A program made the translations under genes and the position numbers. Below the pieces are notes generated by a model, which had not been told where the DNA came from, made no database searches, and saw nothing but the letters and a program-made list of their open reading frames with translations. 64,000 bases of DNA from Flammeovirga pacifica (GTDB lineage Bacteria > Bacteroidota > Bacteroidia > Cytophagales > Flammeovirgaceae), in assembly GCF_000807855.2 (NCBI RefSeq), contig NZ_JRYR02000001.1, forward strand, positions 1,419,881 through 1,483,880. Direction: 5' to 3'. Below are positions 27,602-37,405 of the stretch, piece after piece. Numbering within the stretch: the first letter of the stretch is position 1; each line of letters starts with the position of its first letter.

Positions 27602-29791
27602 ATGGCTAGACAACGATTTGATGCATTGCGATTGGTAGAGGAAAGAAAACCCGTGAAAATTACTCCTCCTAGTAGCAAAGTTTCCGATTATTACGGTGAA
27701 AATACTTTTGGCTTAGCGGTCATGCAAGAACAGCTCTCCTCTGATATATATGAAAAACTTCAGAATGCAATTCATAGAAGTGAACAAATAGATCAAAATG
27801 TTGCTGATGCTGTTGCGACCTCTTTAAAAGCTTGGGCATTATCTAAAGGTGTGACCCATTATACTCACTGGTTTCAGCCATTAACTGGATCTACTGCAGA
27901 AAAACATGATGCTTTTTTTGAATTGAATAAAGATGGGCAAGCTATCGAACGATTTAAAGGAAGTGCATTATCAAGACAAGAACCTGATGCTAGTTCTTTT
28001 CCAAGTGGAGGCTTAAGGCAGACTTTTGAAGCTAGAGGCTATACTGCATGGGATCCAACATCTCCTGCTTTTATTATTGAAAGTGGTGATGGAAAAACAT
28101 TATGTATTCCAACAGTCTTTGTTTCATATACTGGCGAGTCTTTAGACAATAAGGCACCATTATTAAAAGCATTAGAACGTGTAGATAAAGCAGCTACATC
28201 TGTATGTCAGATTTTTGATAGAAGCATAGAGAAAGTGCAAGCTTCATTAGGTTGTGAACAAGAGTTCTTCCTTATTGATAGAGCCTTGGCCGATGCTAGA
28301 CCTGATATATTATTAACTGGTAGAACCTTATTTGGACGTACTCCTCCAAAAGGTCAACAATTAGATGATCATTATTTTGGATCAATTCCATCTAGAGTAA
28401 CTCGCTTTTTACAAGAACTAGAAATTGAAGCTTACAAGTTAGGTATTCCTATTAAAACAAGGCATAATGAAGTAGCTCCAAGTCAGTTTGAAGTGGCTCC
28501 TATATTCGAAGAAGTGAATGTAGCCAATGACCATAACGTTTTATTAATGGACTTGATGAAGAAGGTTTCATCAAGACATAATTTCAGAGTTTTATTCCAT
28601 GAAAAGCCTTTCGAAGGTATGAATGGAAGTGGCAAGCATAACAACTGGTCTTTAATTACTGATAAAGGCAAAAACTTGCTTCAACCTAGTACTAAAGCTA
28701 AAGAAAATCTAATCTTCATTACCTTCTTTATTAATATCCTTAAGGCGGTGTATGATTACTCTGATTTACTAAGAGCTTCTATTGCTTCTGCTAGTAATGA
28801 TTTTCGTTTAGGCGCTAATGAAGCTCCTCCAGCGATTATTTCTGCCTTTATAGGTACTCAACTTTTTGATATTCTAACCGAATTAGAAAATAACGGTGAT
28901 ATAAAAGTAAAGAAAGGTGACAACATTTATATGAAGCTTGGAATTAGTAAGATTCCTCCTATCCTTTTAGATAATACTGATAGAAATAGAACGTCTCCAT
29001 TCGCCTTTACTGGGAATAAATTTGAATTTAGAGCTGTGGGCTCTAACGCAAATAATGCTCGCCCTATGACTGTTTTAAATACAGTTGTTGCTAATCAATT
29101 AGATTTATTTAAAAAAGAAGTAGATAAATTGATTGAACAAGATGAGAAAAAAGAAGTGGCTATTATTGATATCTTAAGATCTTATATTCCTTCTGTGAAG
29201 AAAGTCATTTTTGAAGGTAATGGCTATGGCAATGAATGGGTAAATGAAGCTAAAAAACGTAAGTTATCTAATAATAAAAATACACCTCGCGCATTATCTG
29301 TATTAAAAGAAAGCTCAACAGCAAGGTTATTTAAAAGAATGAAAATCATGTCTCAGGTAGAATTAGATGCCAGACATGAAATCAGGCTTTCGAATTACAT
29401 TATGAAGATGCAGATTGAATCTAGAGTAATGGCAGATTTAGCGCTTAACCATATTGCTCCAACGGCTATCCGATATCAAAATACGCTGATTGAAAATGTA
29501 AAAGGGTTAAAAGATATTGGGCTTGAGGATCAAACTGAAGAAACGATGATTACCATTAAAAATGTAGGTAAACATCTTATTCAAGTGAAAAAGTTAGCTC
29601 ATGAAATGACTCAAGAACGAAAGCGAATCAACTCTATGGAAAACGTAGAAGAAAAAGCAATCGCTTATTGTGATGATGTCAAAGAAAAATACTTTGAAGA
29701 ATTACGTTGGCACGTTGATAAGTTAGAAACTCTAATTGATGATGAAATGTGGCCACTTCCAAAATACAGAGAGTTATTATTTTTAAGGTAA
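27602..29791 (+). CDS. glnN: Glutamine synthetase, type III
   Basis: This ATP-dependent ligase makes glutamine from glutamate and ammonia. The type III class, dodecameric and typical of Bacteroidota, is recognised by its length (729; type I enzymes are about 470) and by motifs: FGLAVMQEQLS near the N-terminus, THYTHWFQPLTGSTAEKHD, SSFPSGGLRQTFEARGYTAWDPTSPAF, GCEQEFFLID (metal-binding Glu), TRHNEVAPSQFEVAPIFEE, GSGKHNNWSL, NRTSPFAFTGNKFEFRAVGS and a long helical C-terminus. It is monocistronic with an upstream inverted repeat and a strong terminator. It probably assimilates ammonia, perhaps including nitrogen released through the nearby arginase route, although no urease is seen. Confidence 0.97.
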   Translation: MARQRFDALRLVEERKPVKITPPSSKVSDYYGENTFGLAVMQEQLSSDIYEKLQNAIHRSEQIDQNVADAVATSLKAWALSKGVTHYTHWFQPLTGSTAEKHDAFFELNKDGQAIERFKGSALSRQEPDASSFPSGGLRQTFEARGYTAWDPTSPAFIIESGDGKTLCIPTVFVSYTGESLDNKAPLLKALERVDKAATSVCQIFDRSIEKVQASLGCEQEFFLIDRALADARPDILLTGRTLFGRTPPKGQQLDDHYFGSIPSRVTRFLQELEIEAYKLGIPIKTRHNEVAPSQFEVAPIFEEVNVANDHNVLLMDLMKKVSSRHNFRVLFHEKPFEGMNGSGKHNNWSLITDKGKNLLQPSTKAKENLIFITFFINILKAVYDYSDLLRASIASASNDFRLGANEAPPAIISAFIGTQLFDILTELENNGDIKVKKGDNIYMKLGISKIPPILLDNTDRNRTSPFAFTGNKFEFRAVGSNANNARPMTVLNTVVANQLDLFKKEVDKLIEQDEKKEVAIIDILRSYIPSVKKVIFEGNGYGNEWVNEAKKRKLSNNKNTPRALSVLKESSTARLFKRMKIMSQVELDARHEIRLSNYIMKMQIESRVMADLALNHIAPTAIRYQNTLIENVKGLKDIGLEDQTEETMITIKNVGKHLIQVKKLAHEMTQERKRINSMENVEEKAIAYCDDVKEKYFEELRWHVDKLETLIDDEMWPLPKYRELLFLR

Positions 29792-29810
29792 TCTTAAAAA
29801 TTAGTCATCA

Positions 29811-29852
29811 AAAAGCCCGTTTAAAAACTGATTTTTAAACGGGCTTTTTTTT
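29811..29852. terminator. Bidirectional terminator behind glnN
   Basis: AAAAGCCCGTTTAAAAA and its complement around a short loop, followed by TTTTTTTT, form a 17-base stem between convergent genes. Confidence 0.92.
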
Positions 29853-29874
29853 CTTCCACTAAAACAATAACTAT

Positions 29875-30579
29875 CTAATTGCTTGCCTCAACCATCATTC
29901 CTCTACTTATCAAAAGCTGAGCAAAAATATAAGTCAGCATAATATAAGCTGTGGATAAATCAAACTCTTTGAATGTATTTAATCCTATCATTATATCTGA
30001 AATAATAAAAAGAAGAGCTCCTACTGCCGTAAAAATTGCCCATTTATCCTTTCTAATAAAGATTCTAATGAAAGCAAATGAGAACATCACTGAGATCATA
30101 ATACTATATGCTAAAACTGGTGCATACAATATAGAATGATTAGAAGCGATATGTTCAGCGACATATATCCCTATTAGAGATAATACAAAAGGAAACACAT
30201 ACCATATAGGCTTATCTTTTACACCAGAAAAGAAAAAAGCAATTATATATAATACATGACAAATAAAGAAGCATCCTAAACCTATTAGCATAACATCTTG
30301 ATCTTCACTAAACATCATGTATAGATCTCCTATCCAAGCAAAGAAAAAACCGATCATCATCGTTTTATATATGATAGAATTTTCTGATGTTTCTTTCCAT
30401 GTTGCTGAAAAATAAATTGCTATAAACGGCATTAGTAAAGGTTTGGAGAACTTCATTAAAAGCATATCTCCTACATAATTACTGTAGATGTTTATGAAAA
30501 ATATGAGTGAAAAAAGACCCCAGAAAATTTTCCTTTGTCGGTTATTCAAGGGTTCTTTTACAATTTTAGTTTGAGACAT
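29875..30579 (-). CDS. Lysoplasmalogenase (YhhN/TMEM86 family)
   Basis: A polytopic inner-membrane protein with about eight hydrophobic helices from residue 20 to 230. The family, related to mammalian TMEM86, hydrolyses the vinyl-ether bond of lysoplasmalogens. Supporting motifs are FFFAWIGDLYMMF, MLIGLGCFFICHVLYIIAF, GALLFIISDIMIGLN and the C-terminal MLTYIFAQLLISRGMM; the paired GD and SD acidic residues at helix ends are characteristic. The frame opens at 30606 but the first nine codons add only MKCIINILL. I place the start at MSQTKIV, 30579, giving 234 residues, as is common for the family. Substrate in this organism is unproven. It lies 48 bases downstream of the efflux adaptor gene, so co-transcription is possible. 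Confidence 0.82.
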   Translation of the reverse strand: MSQTKIVKEPLNNRQRKIFWGLFSLIFFINIYSNYVGDMLLMKFSKPLLMPFIAIYFSATWKETSENSIIYKTMMIGFFFAWIGDLYMMFSEDQDVMLIGLGCFFICHVLYIIAFFFSGVKDKPIWYVFPFVLSLIGIYVAEHIASNHSILYAPVLAYSIMISVMFSFAFIRIFIRKDKWAIFTAVGALLFIISDIMIGLNTFKEFDLSTAYIMLTYIFAQLLISRGMMVEASN

Positions 30580-30626
30580 TAATAAAATATTTATAATACA
30601 TTTCAATTAATCAAATCATGATTAAT

Positions 30627-31985
30627 TTATTCAGAAGCGTCCATATCTTCAACTAAATCTCCTGCTTTTAATGTTTCTGAAATGATTCTGAATGGACCTT
30701 TAATAATTACTTCTCCATCTTCGATTCCACTAAGAATTTCAATATTATCGAAATCTGAAATACCCGTTTTCACCTCTCTAGGAGTTACTTCTTTTGTTTC
30801 TTTATTGTAGACAAATACAACTTCTAATAATTCAGAATCTTTTTTCTTAGAGTTGTTCAACATCGTTTTATTTTCATCCTTCACATCATCATCCTCGTCA
30901 TCTTTCTTTTTCATTTCAGAACGTTTACGAGTAGTTACAGAAGTTAAAGGCACTGTAAGAATATTGTTTTTTGTCTGAGTAATAATATCAACAGACGCTG
31001 TCATACCTGGTCTAAATGGAGATTCAGCATTTTGATTCTCTACCATTAAGTTAGCATATGAATTTGGCAAAACACGAATTTTCACTTCAAATTCTGTCAC
31101 CACATCTGAAGATGTTGCATCTTTTGCTGAGTTGGCAATTGCTGTGACCACTCCTTTAAATTTTAGATCTTTAAAAGAGTATGCATCTACATCGATTATA
31201 GCTGTATCAAATTTATGGACACGAATAATATCATTTTCATTCACATCTACTTGTGCTTCCATTTCAGATAGATTGGCAATACGTAACATTTCTGTTGCCG
31301 ACATTTGACGAGCACCTACAACCATCTCCCCTTTTTCTACTGAAAGCTTAGAAATAACACCAGACATTGGAGCAAATATTTTTGTTAGTTGAAGAGACTC
31401 TTTGGCATCATCTACCTGAGCTTCTGCACTTTTTACAGTATATCCAGAGGCTCTCATACTTTCTTTCGCTGCTTCTAAATTGGCTTGGGCAATCTCAAAC
31501 TCGGCCTTACTATTTTCAAACTCTTGGTCAGAAATCACTTTATCTTCCCATAATTGTTTATTTCTATTAAATGTAAGTTCTGATTGCTTTAATCTTGCTT
31601 CGTTCTGAGCGACATCTGCTCTAGATCTTGCCAACTGTGCTTTTTGAGAATTCAAAGATGCTTTAGCTTGATCTAAAGCTGATTTAAAGTTATCTGGACG
31701 AATCTGTGCTAACAATTGTCTTGTATGTACAGAATCCCCTTCTTTAACATATAATTCACGAATTTCTCCTGAAACTTCTGATGACAAAGTCACTTCATTA
31801 ATAGGTTGCACTTTTCCAGAGGCACTTACTTTTTCAGTAATTATTCCTTTAGTTGCGGTAGCAAACTCTACTTTAATAGACTTAACTTTTGATTTATTAT
31901 AAAAATATCCTCCTGCCATCATTGCAACAAGGATTATACATAATATGATATAAATTGTAGTATTGGAGCTCTTTTTCTTTGCCAT
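30627..31985 (-). CDS. HlyD-type periplasmic adaptor subunit of an efflux pump
   Basis: A membrane-fusion protein that would bridge an inner-membrane transporter and a TolC-type channel. It has an N-terminal membrane helix (TIYIILCIILVAMMAGGYFY), a barrel-sandwich half (VSASGKVQPINEVTLSSEVSGEIRELYVKEGDSV), a long coiled coil (residues about 95-200, SLNSQKAQLARSRADVAQNEARL...), and the closing half (ESLQLTKIFAPMSGVISKLSVEKGEMV). The beta-barrel domain contains FRPGMTASVDI. An acidic/lysine insertion (KKDDEDDDVKDENK) interrupts the C-terminal domain. This style usually pairs with MacB-type ABC transporters, but no transporter or TolC gene is adjacent; the downstream gene is lysoplasmalogenase. 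The start codon shown fits the membrane helix. Confidence 0.88.
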   Translation of the reverse strand: MAKKKSSNTTIYIILCIILVAMMAGGYFYNKSKVKSIKVEFATATKGIITEKVSASGKVQPINEVTLSSEVSGEIRELYVKEGDSVHTRQLLAQIRPDNFKSALDQAKASLNSQKAQLARSRADVAQNEARLKQSELTFNRNKQLWEDKVISDQEFENSKAEFEIAQANLEAAKESMRASGYTVKSAEAQVDDAKESLQLTKIFAPMSGVISKLSVEKGEMVVGARQMSATEMLRIANLSEMEAQVDVNENDIIRVHKFDTAIIDVDAYSFKDLKFKGVVTAIANSAKDATSSDVVTEFEVKIRVLPNSYANLMVENQNAESPFRPGMTASVDIITQTKNNILTVPLTSVTTRKRSEMKKKDDEDDDVKDENKTMLNNSKKKDSELLEVVFVYNKETKEVTPREVKTGISDFDNIEILSGIEDGEVIIKGPFRIISETLKAGDLVEDMDASE

Positions 31986-32150
31986 AATAGTTTAGTGACT
32001 TTATGTTAGTATTCTAAGAGAAGTTTATATTGATTGGACTTAATTTGACTTTCAAATCAAGATAAAAAAATAATTTTAGTAAAAATATAGAATAGTTTCG
32101 AATTTCAAGCGTTATAAAGGCATGAATCGAACTAATTTTAGATAAAAATA

Positions 32151-32447
32151 ATGAGCGTTTATCATTCCATCCTTGATTTACTTAAAAATAAGTGGATATT
32201 GTTCTCCTCGCCTGATTACCCTTCTGGAAAAATTAAAGATTTAAATATTCTTTGGGCTGATTACTTAGAGTGTTATCAATTACAAATGACAATCATGTTA
32301 TTTAATTCCTCCGAAGTAAAAATAAGAATACCTTTAGAAAATGATAATGAAGAGTATTACATCAAGTTATTAAGAGGAAGTTTAGGAATTCTTTTTGATA
32401 AAGAAGAAGAACTTCGAAAGCATATTAATGCAGAAAAGGTGATATAA
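32151..32447 (+). CDS. Small protein of unknown function
   Basis: A 98-residue protein with no signal peptide or membrane helix, predicted mixed helix/strand: LILDLLKNK-type opening helix, a Trp/Tyr/Cys-containing helix (NILWADYLECYQLQMTIMLF), a strand KIRIPL, and a C-terminal charged helix (DKEEELRKHI). I do not recognise it. It is supported as a real gene by its position in a divergent gap of normal size, its composition, and the terminator that overlaps its stop codon. Confidence 0.6.
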   Translation: MSVYHSILDLLKNKWILFSSPDYPSGKIKDLNILWADYLECYQLQMTIMLFNSSEVKIRIPLENDNEEYYIKLLRGSLGILFDKEEELRKHINAEKVI

Positions 32448-32468
32448 AGAAATTATATCACCTTTTTT
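32434..32468. terminator. Bidirectional terminator overlapping the small gene's stop codon
   Basis: AAAAGGTGATATA and TATATCACCTTTT flank a seven-base loop, with T runs on both strands. The left arm contains the last codons of the plus-strand gene; the thiolase gene on the minus strand ends six bases beyond. Confidence 0.88.
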
Positions 32469-32473
32469 ATCAC

Positions 32474-33652
32474 TTATATTTTTTCTAAAATAACAGCAGA
32501 GGCTCCACCACCACCGTTACAAATTGCGGCTAAACCTTTACTTCCTTTTTGAGCATTAAGAACACCCATTAAAGTTACCATTATTCTCGAACCTGATGCC
32601 CCTAAAGGATGTCCCATTGAGACTGATCCTCCATGAACGTTTACCGTATCGAGTGATAATCCCAATTGTTTTGCAAAAGCAAGTGTTACTACAGAAAAAG
32701 CCTCATTTACTTCCCAGAAATCAATATCCTCTTTAGTTAACCCTGCTTTTGACAATGCTTTCTCAGCAGCATCAGGTGGAGCAATTGTAAACCATTCAGG
32801 AGCTTTAGAAGCATCGGCAAAGCTAATCACCTTAGCGATAGGCTTTAATCCTAACCTTTTCACTGCATCTTCACTTGCTAATATAATTGAAGCTGCCCCA
32901 TCATTTATTGTAGATGCATTTGCTGCTGTAACTGTCCCTTCTTTAGTAAAGACTGCTCTTAATGCCGGAATCTTCTCAAATTTTACTTTTGAAAATTCCT
33001 CATCCTTATCTACGATAACATCATCACCTCTTCTTTGAGGAACTGCCACAGGTATTATTTCATTTGAAAATAAGCCTTCTGTAGTTGATGAAGCTGTCCT
33101 TTTATAAGATTGAATCGCAAATTCATCTTGTTCTTCTCTAGAAATCTCACATTTAACAGCTGTAGCATCTGCACAGACGCCCATTGCATTTCCATTGTAT
33201 GCATCTGTTAAGGCATCTTTTACTAGACCATCTAAAAGTTGACCGTGACCATAACCATGACCATATCTCCCTTTTGGTATGTAGTATGGAATATTAGACA
33301 TCGATTCCATGCCACCAGTGACAACAATATCGTTGTCACCTAACATTATGGATTGAGCCCCTAACATTAAGGTTTTCATGCCAGATGCACATACCTTATT
33401 AATAGTAGTACAAGGAACATCATGCCCAATACCAGCGCCTAGTGCTGCTTGTTTTGCTGGTGCTTGACCAAGGTTGGAGGCAATTACATTTCCCATAAAA
33501 ACCTCATTTACTTCTGATGCATTTATGTTTGCTTTTTCAAGAGCTCCTTTAATAGCAGAAGTTCCTAATTGAGTGGCTGATAGTGAAGATAATACACCTC
33601 CAAAGCTACCGATTGGCGTTCTTACGGCCGATACGATATATACTTCTTTCAT
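32474..33652 (-). CDS. Acetyl-CoA C-acetyltransferase (thiolase)
   Basis: The enzyme condenses or cleaves acetoacetyl-CoA and acetyl-CoA. The three active-site signatures are intact: nucleophilic Cys88 in NKVCASGMKT, His348 in GGSVSMGHPLGASGSR, and Cys378 in AICNGGGGASA. The length of 392 is typical for biosynthetic (PhaA/AtoB-like) homotetrameric thiolases. Fatty-acid-oxidation thiolase partners (a FadB-type protein) are not adjacent, and the gene is separated from the upstream FUSC gene by about 200 bases. Two palindromes at 33691-33758 lie upstream. A role in acetyl-CoA/butanoate or amino-acid degradation metabolism is inferred. Confidence 0.94.
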   Translation of the reverse strand: MKEVYIVSAVRTPIGSFGGVLSSLSATQLGTSAIKGALEKANINASEVNEVFMGNVIASNLGQAPAKQAALGAGIGHDVPCTTINKVCASGMKTLMLGAQSIMLGDNDIVVTGGMESMSNIPYYIPKGRYGHGYGHGQLLDGLVKDALTDAYNGNAMGVCADATAVKCEISREEQDEFAIQSYKRTASSTTEGLFSNEIIPVAVPQRRGDDVIVDKDEEFSKVKFEKIPALRAVFTKEGTVTAANASTINDGAASIILASEDAVKRLGLKPIAKVISFADASKAPEWFTIAPPDAAEKALSKAGLTKEDIDFWEVNEAFSVVTLAFAKQLGLSLDTVNVHGGSVSMGHPLGASGSRIMVTLMGVLNAQKGSKGLAAICNGGGGASAVILEKI

Positions 33653-33690
33653 AGTGTTATTAAGTGTTTAGTGTTTATTGGTATAAATGA

Positions 33691-33758
33691 ATGATCTTTT
33701 CGGGATCATATCACAATATTAGTATTTTTTTTGAAATAAACGATATATCTTAAGATAT
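33691..33758 (-). promoter_or_regulatory. Two palindromes upstream of the thiolase gene
   Basis: ATATCTTAAGATAT (33745-33758) is a perfect 14-base palindrome, and ATGATC-N7-GATCAT (33691-33709) is a 6-7-6 inverted repeat. They lie about 40 and 95 bases before the thiolase start on the minus strand. Either could be an operator for a TetR- or FadR-type regulator. AT-rich palindromes arise by chance, so confidence is low. Confidence 0.3.
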
Positions 33759-33859
33759 CCTATATCAATAGTAAATCTGATAGTTATAGTGATATACTAA
33801 AGACCTATTTCCTCTATTCAGTAGCAAAAAAAGAAGGCGAAAATATTGACGTCAAGAGT

Positions 33860-34918
33860 TTAAATATCAGAATTAAAAATAGATTGAATACATTCTTCTA
33901 ATTTAAAAACTTGTTGAGCATATTGATAGTTCAACCATACATAACTGTAAGGACTTAGTGGTGTATGTTCATCTGAATTTTCATTATATAATTTTTCTAA
34001 TTCAGCTCTAGTAGAAGTTAACTTTAAATTGACTACTTCAGGTTTGTGGTATTTATTCAATCTTAATTGATTAACAATTTCATGAATTCTTGTTGAAATG
34101 AATTCTTGTTTTTCTTTTATAGAGTAAAGCTGACTTATGTATTTATTCCCAATTTCTGAAGCAATTGCACTTGAATTAAGTAATTCAACAATTCCGCCTA
34201 GTTTTCTCAAAATAATAGTACAATTCTCTAAATCTTTTCTTTTTGATTTCAGGTGTTTACTTTCTCTTATCACATGATCATAGGTCTTCCTCTGTAAGCG
34301 TAATGAATTATATACTTTTTGAATATCATCTAAATACTCTTTATACTGGAATTTCCCTTCTATTGTTGAAATATATAACTTATCAATCAACTCAATACTA
34401 TTCGCCATTTCGAAACGTAATTCTTTAACTCCTCTAACAGGAAAAATGAAAGAAAATAATAAAGTAATTAATCCTCCACAAATAATATTACCAGATCTCC
34501 AAAGAGCTGATTCAATAGACTTATCCTCAGAAACTCCTAAAATAATAAGCGTGGTAAAAACGGAGACCAAATAAGCATATGGGTATTTTCTAAAGACATA
34601 ATAAAAAGTGGGAATCAAAATAATTATTGCAATTGTTTGAAACCATAAATTGTTATGAAAAAAGAAATAGATGGTTACTGAAGTAGTTGAACCAATTATG
34701 GTTCCCAATATCCTTTGTTTAATTCGATGTATTATTCCTCCAAATTCAGCATAAGCACCTAAAAGCACAGTAACGGTAATACACATCCAAGTGCCATGAG
34801 GTATTTTTAAAACATTGACAAAAACAAAAGTGAAGGTGACAACAAAAATAGTTCTATAGAGATGAACTTTGTCCACATTCTTATAAATGTAGTCATCAAT
34901 AGATTTTAATAGAGTCAT
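33860..34918 (-). CDS. FUSC-family integral membrane protein
   Basis: The protein has the FUSC half-repeat: about six membrane helices in residues 18-160 with the recognisable opening (RTIFVVTFTFVFVNVLKIPHGTWMCITVTVLLG) and FGGIIHRIKQRILGTIIGS, as in YccS/AaeB and fusaric-acid resistance proteins. The remaining 190 residues form a soluble helical domain with coiled-coil character (ELIDKLYIS ... LRLQRKTYDHVIRESKHLKSKRKDLENC). At 352 residues it is about half the length of YccS, so it contains one membrane block instead of two. Members of this family are proposed efflux pumps for aromatic acids. It is a single gene with a long gap to the thiolase gene and a terminator beyond its start, behind pflB. 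Confidence 0.85.
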   Translation of the reverse strand: MTLLKSIDDYIYKNVDKVHLYRTIFVVTFTFVFVNVLKIPHGTWMCITVTVLLGAYAEFGGIIHRIKQRILGTIIGSTTSVTIYFFFHNNLWFQTIAIIILIPTFYYVFRKYPYAYLVSVFTTLIILGVSEDKSIESALWRSGNIICGGLITLLFSFIFPVRGVKELRFEMANSIELIDKLYISTIEGKFQYKEYLDDIQKVYNSLRLQRKTYDHVIRESKHLKSKRKDLENCTIILRKLGGIVELLNSSAIASEIGNKYISQLYSIKEKQEFISTRIHEIVNQLRLNKYHKPEVVNLKLTSTRAELEKLYNENSDEHTPLSPYSYVWLNYQYAQQVFKLEECIQSIFNSDI

Positions 34919-34964
34919 ATATAGTTTAAGAATTTATTAAGTGTACAATATAAAGTATTGTAAC

Positions 34965-34996
34965 GAAAAAAGGCTACTTCTTTCGAAGTAGCCTTT
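34965..34996 (-). terminator. Terminator behind pflB
   Basis: AAAGGCTACTTC-TTTC-GAAGTAGCCTTT is a perfect 12-base stem. On the minus strand it is followed by TTTTCGTTA. It ends the focA-pflB transcript before the FUSC gene. Confidence 0.85.
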
Positions 34997-35024
34997 ATAT
35001 ATGTAGATTATATTCATCTATGAA

Positions 35025-37292
35025 TTACATAGACTCATGGAATGTTCTTTGAATCACCTCTAATTGGTGAGCTCTTGATAATCTGATGAAGTTCACAGCG
35101 TAACCCGATACACGGATTGTCAACTGAGGGTAGTTCTCAGGATTTTCGTAAGCATCCATTAGTGTTTCTCTATTCAACACGTTTACGTTCAAGTGATGAG
35201 CCATACCGCCTTCTTCAGCAAAGTAACCGTCCATCATTGCTACTAAGTTGTTCACTTGAGTATCACGATCAGAACCAAGAGATTTAGGAACGATTGAGAA
35301 AGTATTTGAAATACCATCTTGAGCATCGTCATAATCTAACTTAGCCACAGAGTTTAATGAAGCAATTGCACCATTAGTATCACGACCGTGCATTGGGTTA
35401 GCACCTGGAGCGAATGGCTCACCAGCCTTACGACCGTCAGGAGTAGCACCAGTTTTCTTACCATACATTACGTTCGAAGTAATTGTCAATAATGACATTG
35501 TTGGAACTGCGTTACGGTAAGTTTTATGCTTCGCTAACTCAGTGAAGAAAATATGAGTGATTTCTTTAGCGATATCATCTACCTCGTCGATGTCGTTACC
35601 ATATTTAGGGAAGTCACCTTCGATTTCGAAATCTACAGCTAAACCGTTTTCGTCACGAATAGGTTTCACTTTAGCATTTTTAATTGCTGATAATGAATCG
35701 GCAATAATTGAAATACCTGCTGCACCATAAGCCATATCGATACCTGGGTTAGAATCCAAGAATGCGAATTGTGCTTTTTCATAATAGTGCTTGTCATGCA
35801 TGTAATGAATGATATTCATTGTTTTTACATAAACACGAGCAACGTCTTTCATTGTTTTCTTGAATTGCGTCATTACTTTGTCGTAATCCAAGTACTCATC
35901 ACCAGTCATTGCATCAATATCATCAGCAACAAGAACATTTTTGTTCTCATCATGACCAGCGTTGATTGCCATTAATAATGCTTTTGGCAAGTTTGTACGA
36001 GCACCGAAGAATTGAATACGCTTACCAATATGTTGGTAAGATACACAACATGCGATACCGTAATCATCAGAACCTCTATTTGGTCTCATCAAGTCATCAT
36101 TCTCATATTGGATTGATGAAGTATCGATTGATACTTGAGAACAGAAGTTTTTGAAACCTTCAGGAAGATCGTTAGACCAAAGTACAGTTAAGTTTGGCTC
36201 TGGAGATGCTCCTAAGTTATAAAGTGTTTGTAAGAATCTGAATGATGACTTAGTTACTTTAGTACGACCATCAGAGTACTGACCACCAATTGCTTCAGTA
36301 ATCCAAGTTGGGTCACCACCAAAGATTTCATCATAAGCACCAGGACGTAGGTGACGAACCATACGTAACTTCATTACGAAGTGGTCGATATATTCTTGTG
36401 CTTCTACTTCAGTAATAGCACCAGTTTCAAGATCTTTTTCAATATAAATGTCCAAGAAAGAAGAAACATTACCAAGAGACATTGCAGCACCATCTTGTTC
36501 TTTTACAGCAGCAAGATAAGCGAAGTATACCGCTTGAACAGCTTCTTTTGAGTTTTTAGCAGGACGAGTTACATCACATCCATAAGATGCTGCCATTGTA
36601 GCAATATCTTTTAATGCTGAAACTTGAGAACTAATTTCCTCTCTTAATTGAATTTGCTCCGCAATATCAGCACCTGATCCAGTGATTAAACCACCTTCGA
36701 TAGCTGCGTGATCATTTTGCTTTTGAGCGATTAAGAAATCAGTACCATATAAAGCTAAACGACGGTAGTCACCAATTATACGACCACGTGCATAATTATC
36801 AGGAAGACCAGTAAGGATACCTAATGAACGGTAAGTTCTAATTTCTTTATCATATGCAGAGAACACTTGGTTGTTGTGATCTTTAGCATAGTTGAATACA
36901 TTTTCTACCGCTGGGTTAACTGTTTTACCTTTTTCTTCTACAGCGTTTTTAACTACTCTGTATCCCCCGAAAGGTTTCATTGCTCTTTTAAGCAACTCAT
37001 CAGTTTGTAAACCAACAATTGTTTCTAATTCTTGGTTGATATAACCAGGATTATGAGAAGTAACAGTTGAGATTGTATCCGTATCGATGTCACGGCAACC
37101 GTCATTTTCTCTCTCCTCTTTCATTCCTGCTAAGCAGATGTCCCAAAGTTTTTTTGTTGCTTCAGTCGCTTCAGCTAAAAATGAAGAATCTCCGTAAAAT
37201 GGTGTTACATTATTGATCACAAAGTCATATACATTAACTTCGTTCTGCCAAGCAGTACCTTTGAACTGAGATGTTTTTACAGCGTTTTCCAT
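35025..37292 (-). CDS. pflB: Formate C-acetyltransferase (pyruvate formate-lyase)
   Basis: The glycyl-radical enzyme splits pyruvate with CoA into acetyl-CoA and formate under anoxic conditions. Catalytic residues are present: adjacent Cys415-Cys416 in [12 protein letters not shown], and radical Gly730 in [12 protein letters not shown], 25 residues from the C-terminus, as in Escherichia coli. The length of 755 is normal. Other signatures are [13 protein letters not shown] near residue 170 and [22 protein letters not shown]. It forms an operon with focA, which is 113 bases upstream. The activating radical-SAM enzyme PflA, needed to install the radical, is not in this window. The predicted FNR-like site before focA suggests anaerobic control. 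Confidence 0.97.
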   Translation of the reverse strand: MENAVKTSQFKGTAWQNEVNVYDFVINNVTPFYGDSSFLAEATEATKKLWDICLAGMKEERENDGCRDIDTDTISTVTSHNPGYINQELETIVGLQTDELLKRAMKPFGGYRVVKNAVEEKGKTVNPAVENVFNYAKDHNNQVFSAYDKEIRTYRSLGILTGLPDNYARGRIIGDYRRLALYGTDFLIAQKQNDHAAIEGGLITGSGADIAEQIQLREEISSQVSALKDIATMAASYGCDVTRPAKNSKEAVQAVYFAYLAAVKEQDGAAMSLGNVSSFLDIYIEKDLETGAITEVEAQEYIDHFVMKLRMVRHLRPGAYDEIFGGDPTWITEAIGGQYSDGRTKVTKSSFRFLQTLYNLGASPEPNLTVLWSNDLPEGFKNFCSQVSIDTSSIQYENDDLMRPNRGSDDYGIACCVSYQHIGKRIQFFGARTNLPKALLMAINAGHDENKNVLVADDIDAMTGDEYLDYDKVMTQFKKTMKDVARVYVKTMNIIHYMHDKHYYEKAQFAFLDSNPGIDMAYGAAGISIIADSLSAIKNAKVKPIRDENGLAVDFEIEGDFPKYGNDIDEVDDIAKEITHIFFTELAKHKTYRNAVPTMSLLTITSNVMYGKKTGATPDGRKAGEPFAPGANPMHGRDTNGAIASLNSVAKLDYDDAQDGISNTFSIVPKSLGSDRDTQVNNLVAMMDGYFAEEGGMAHHLNVNVLNRETLMDAYENPENYPQLTIRVSGYAVNFIRLSRAHQLEVIQRTFHESM

Positions 37293-37405
37293 GTTATTTT
37301 TTTTGTTTTTCTTTACAATCTACATCAACACTAACGGTAATTTTTCACAATTAGATTAATGTATTTGAATTTATTAAATAAATCGGTGTTAAAATATGAT
37401 TATTG

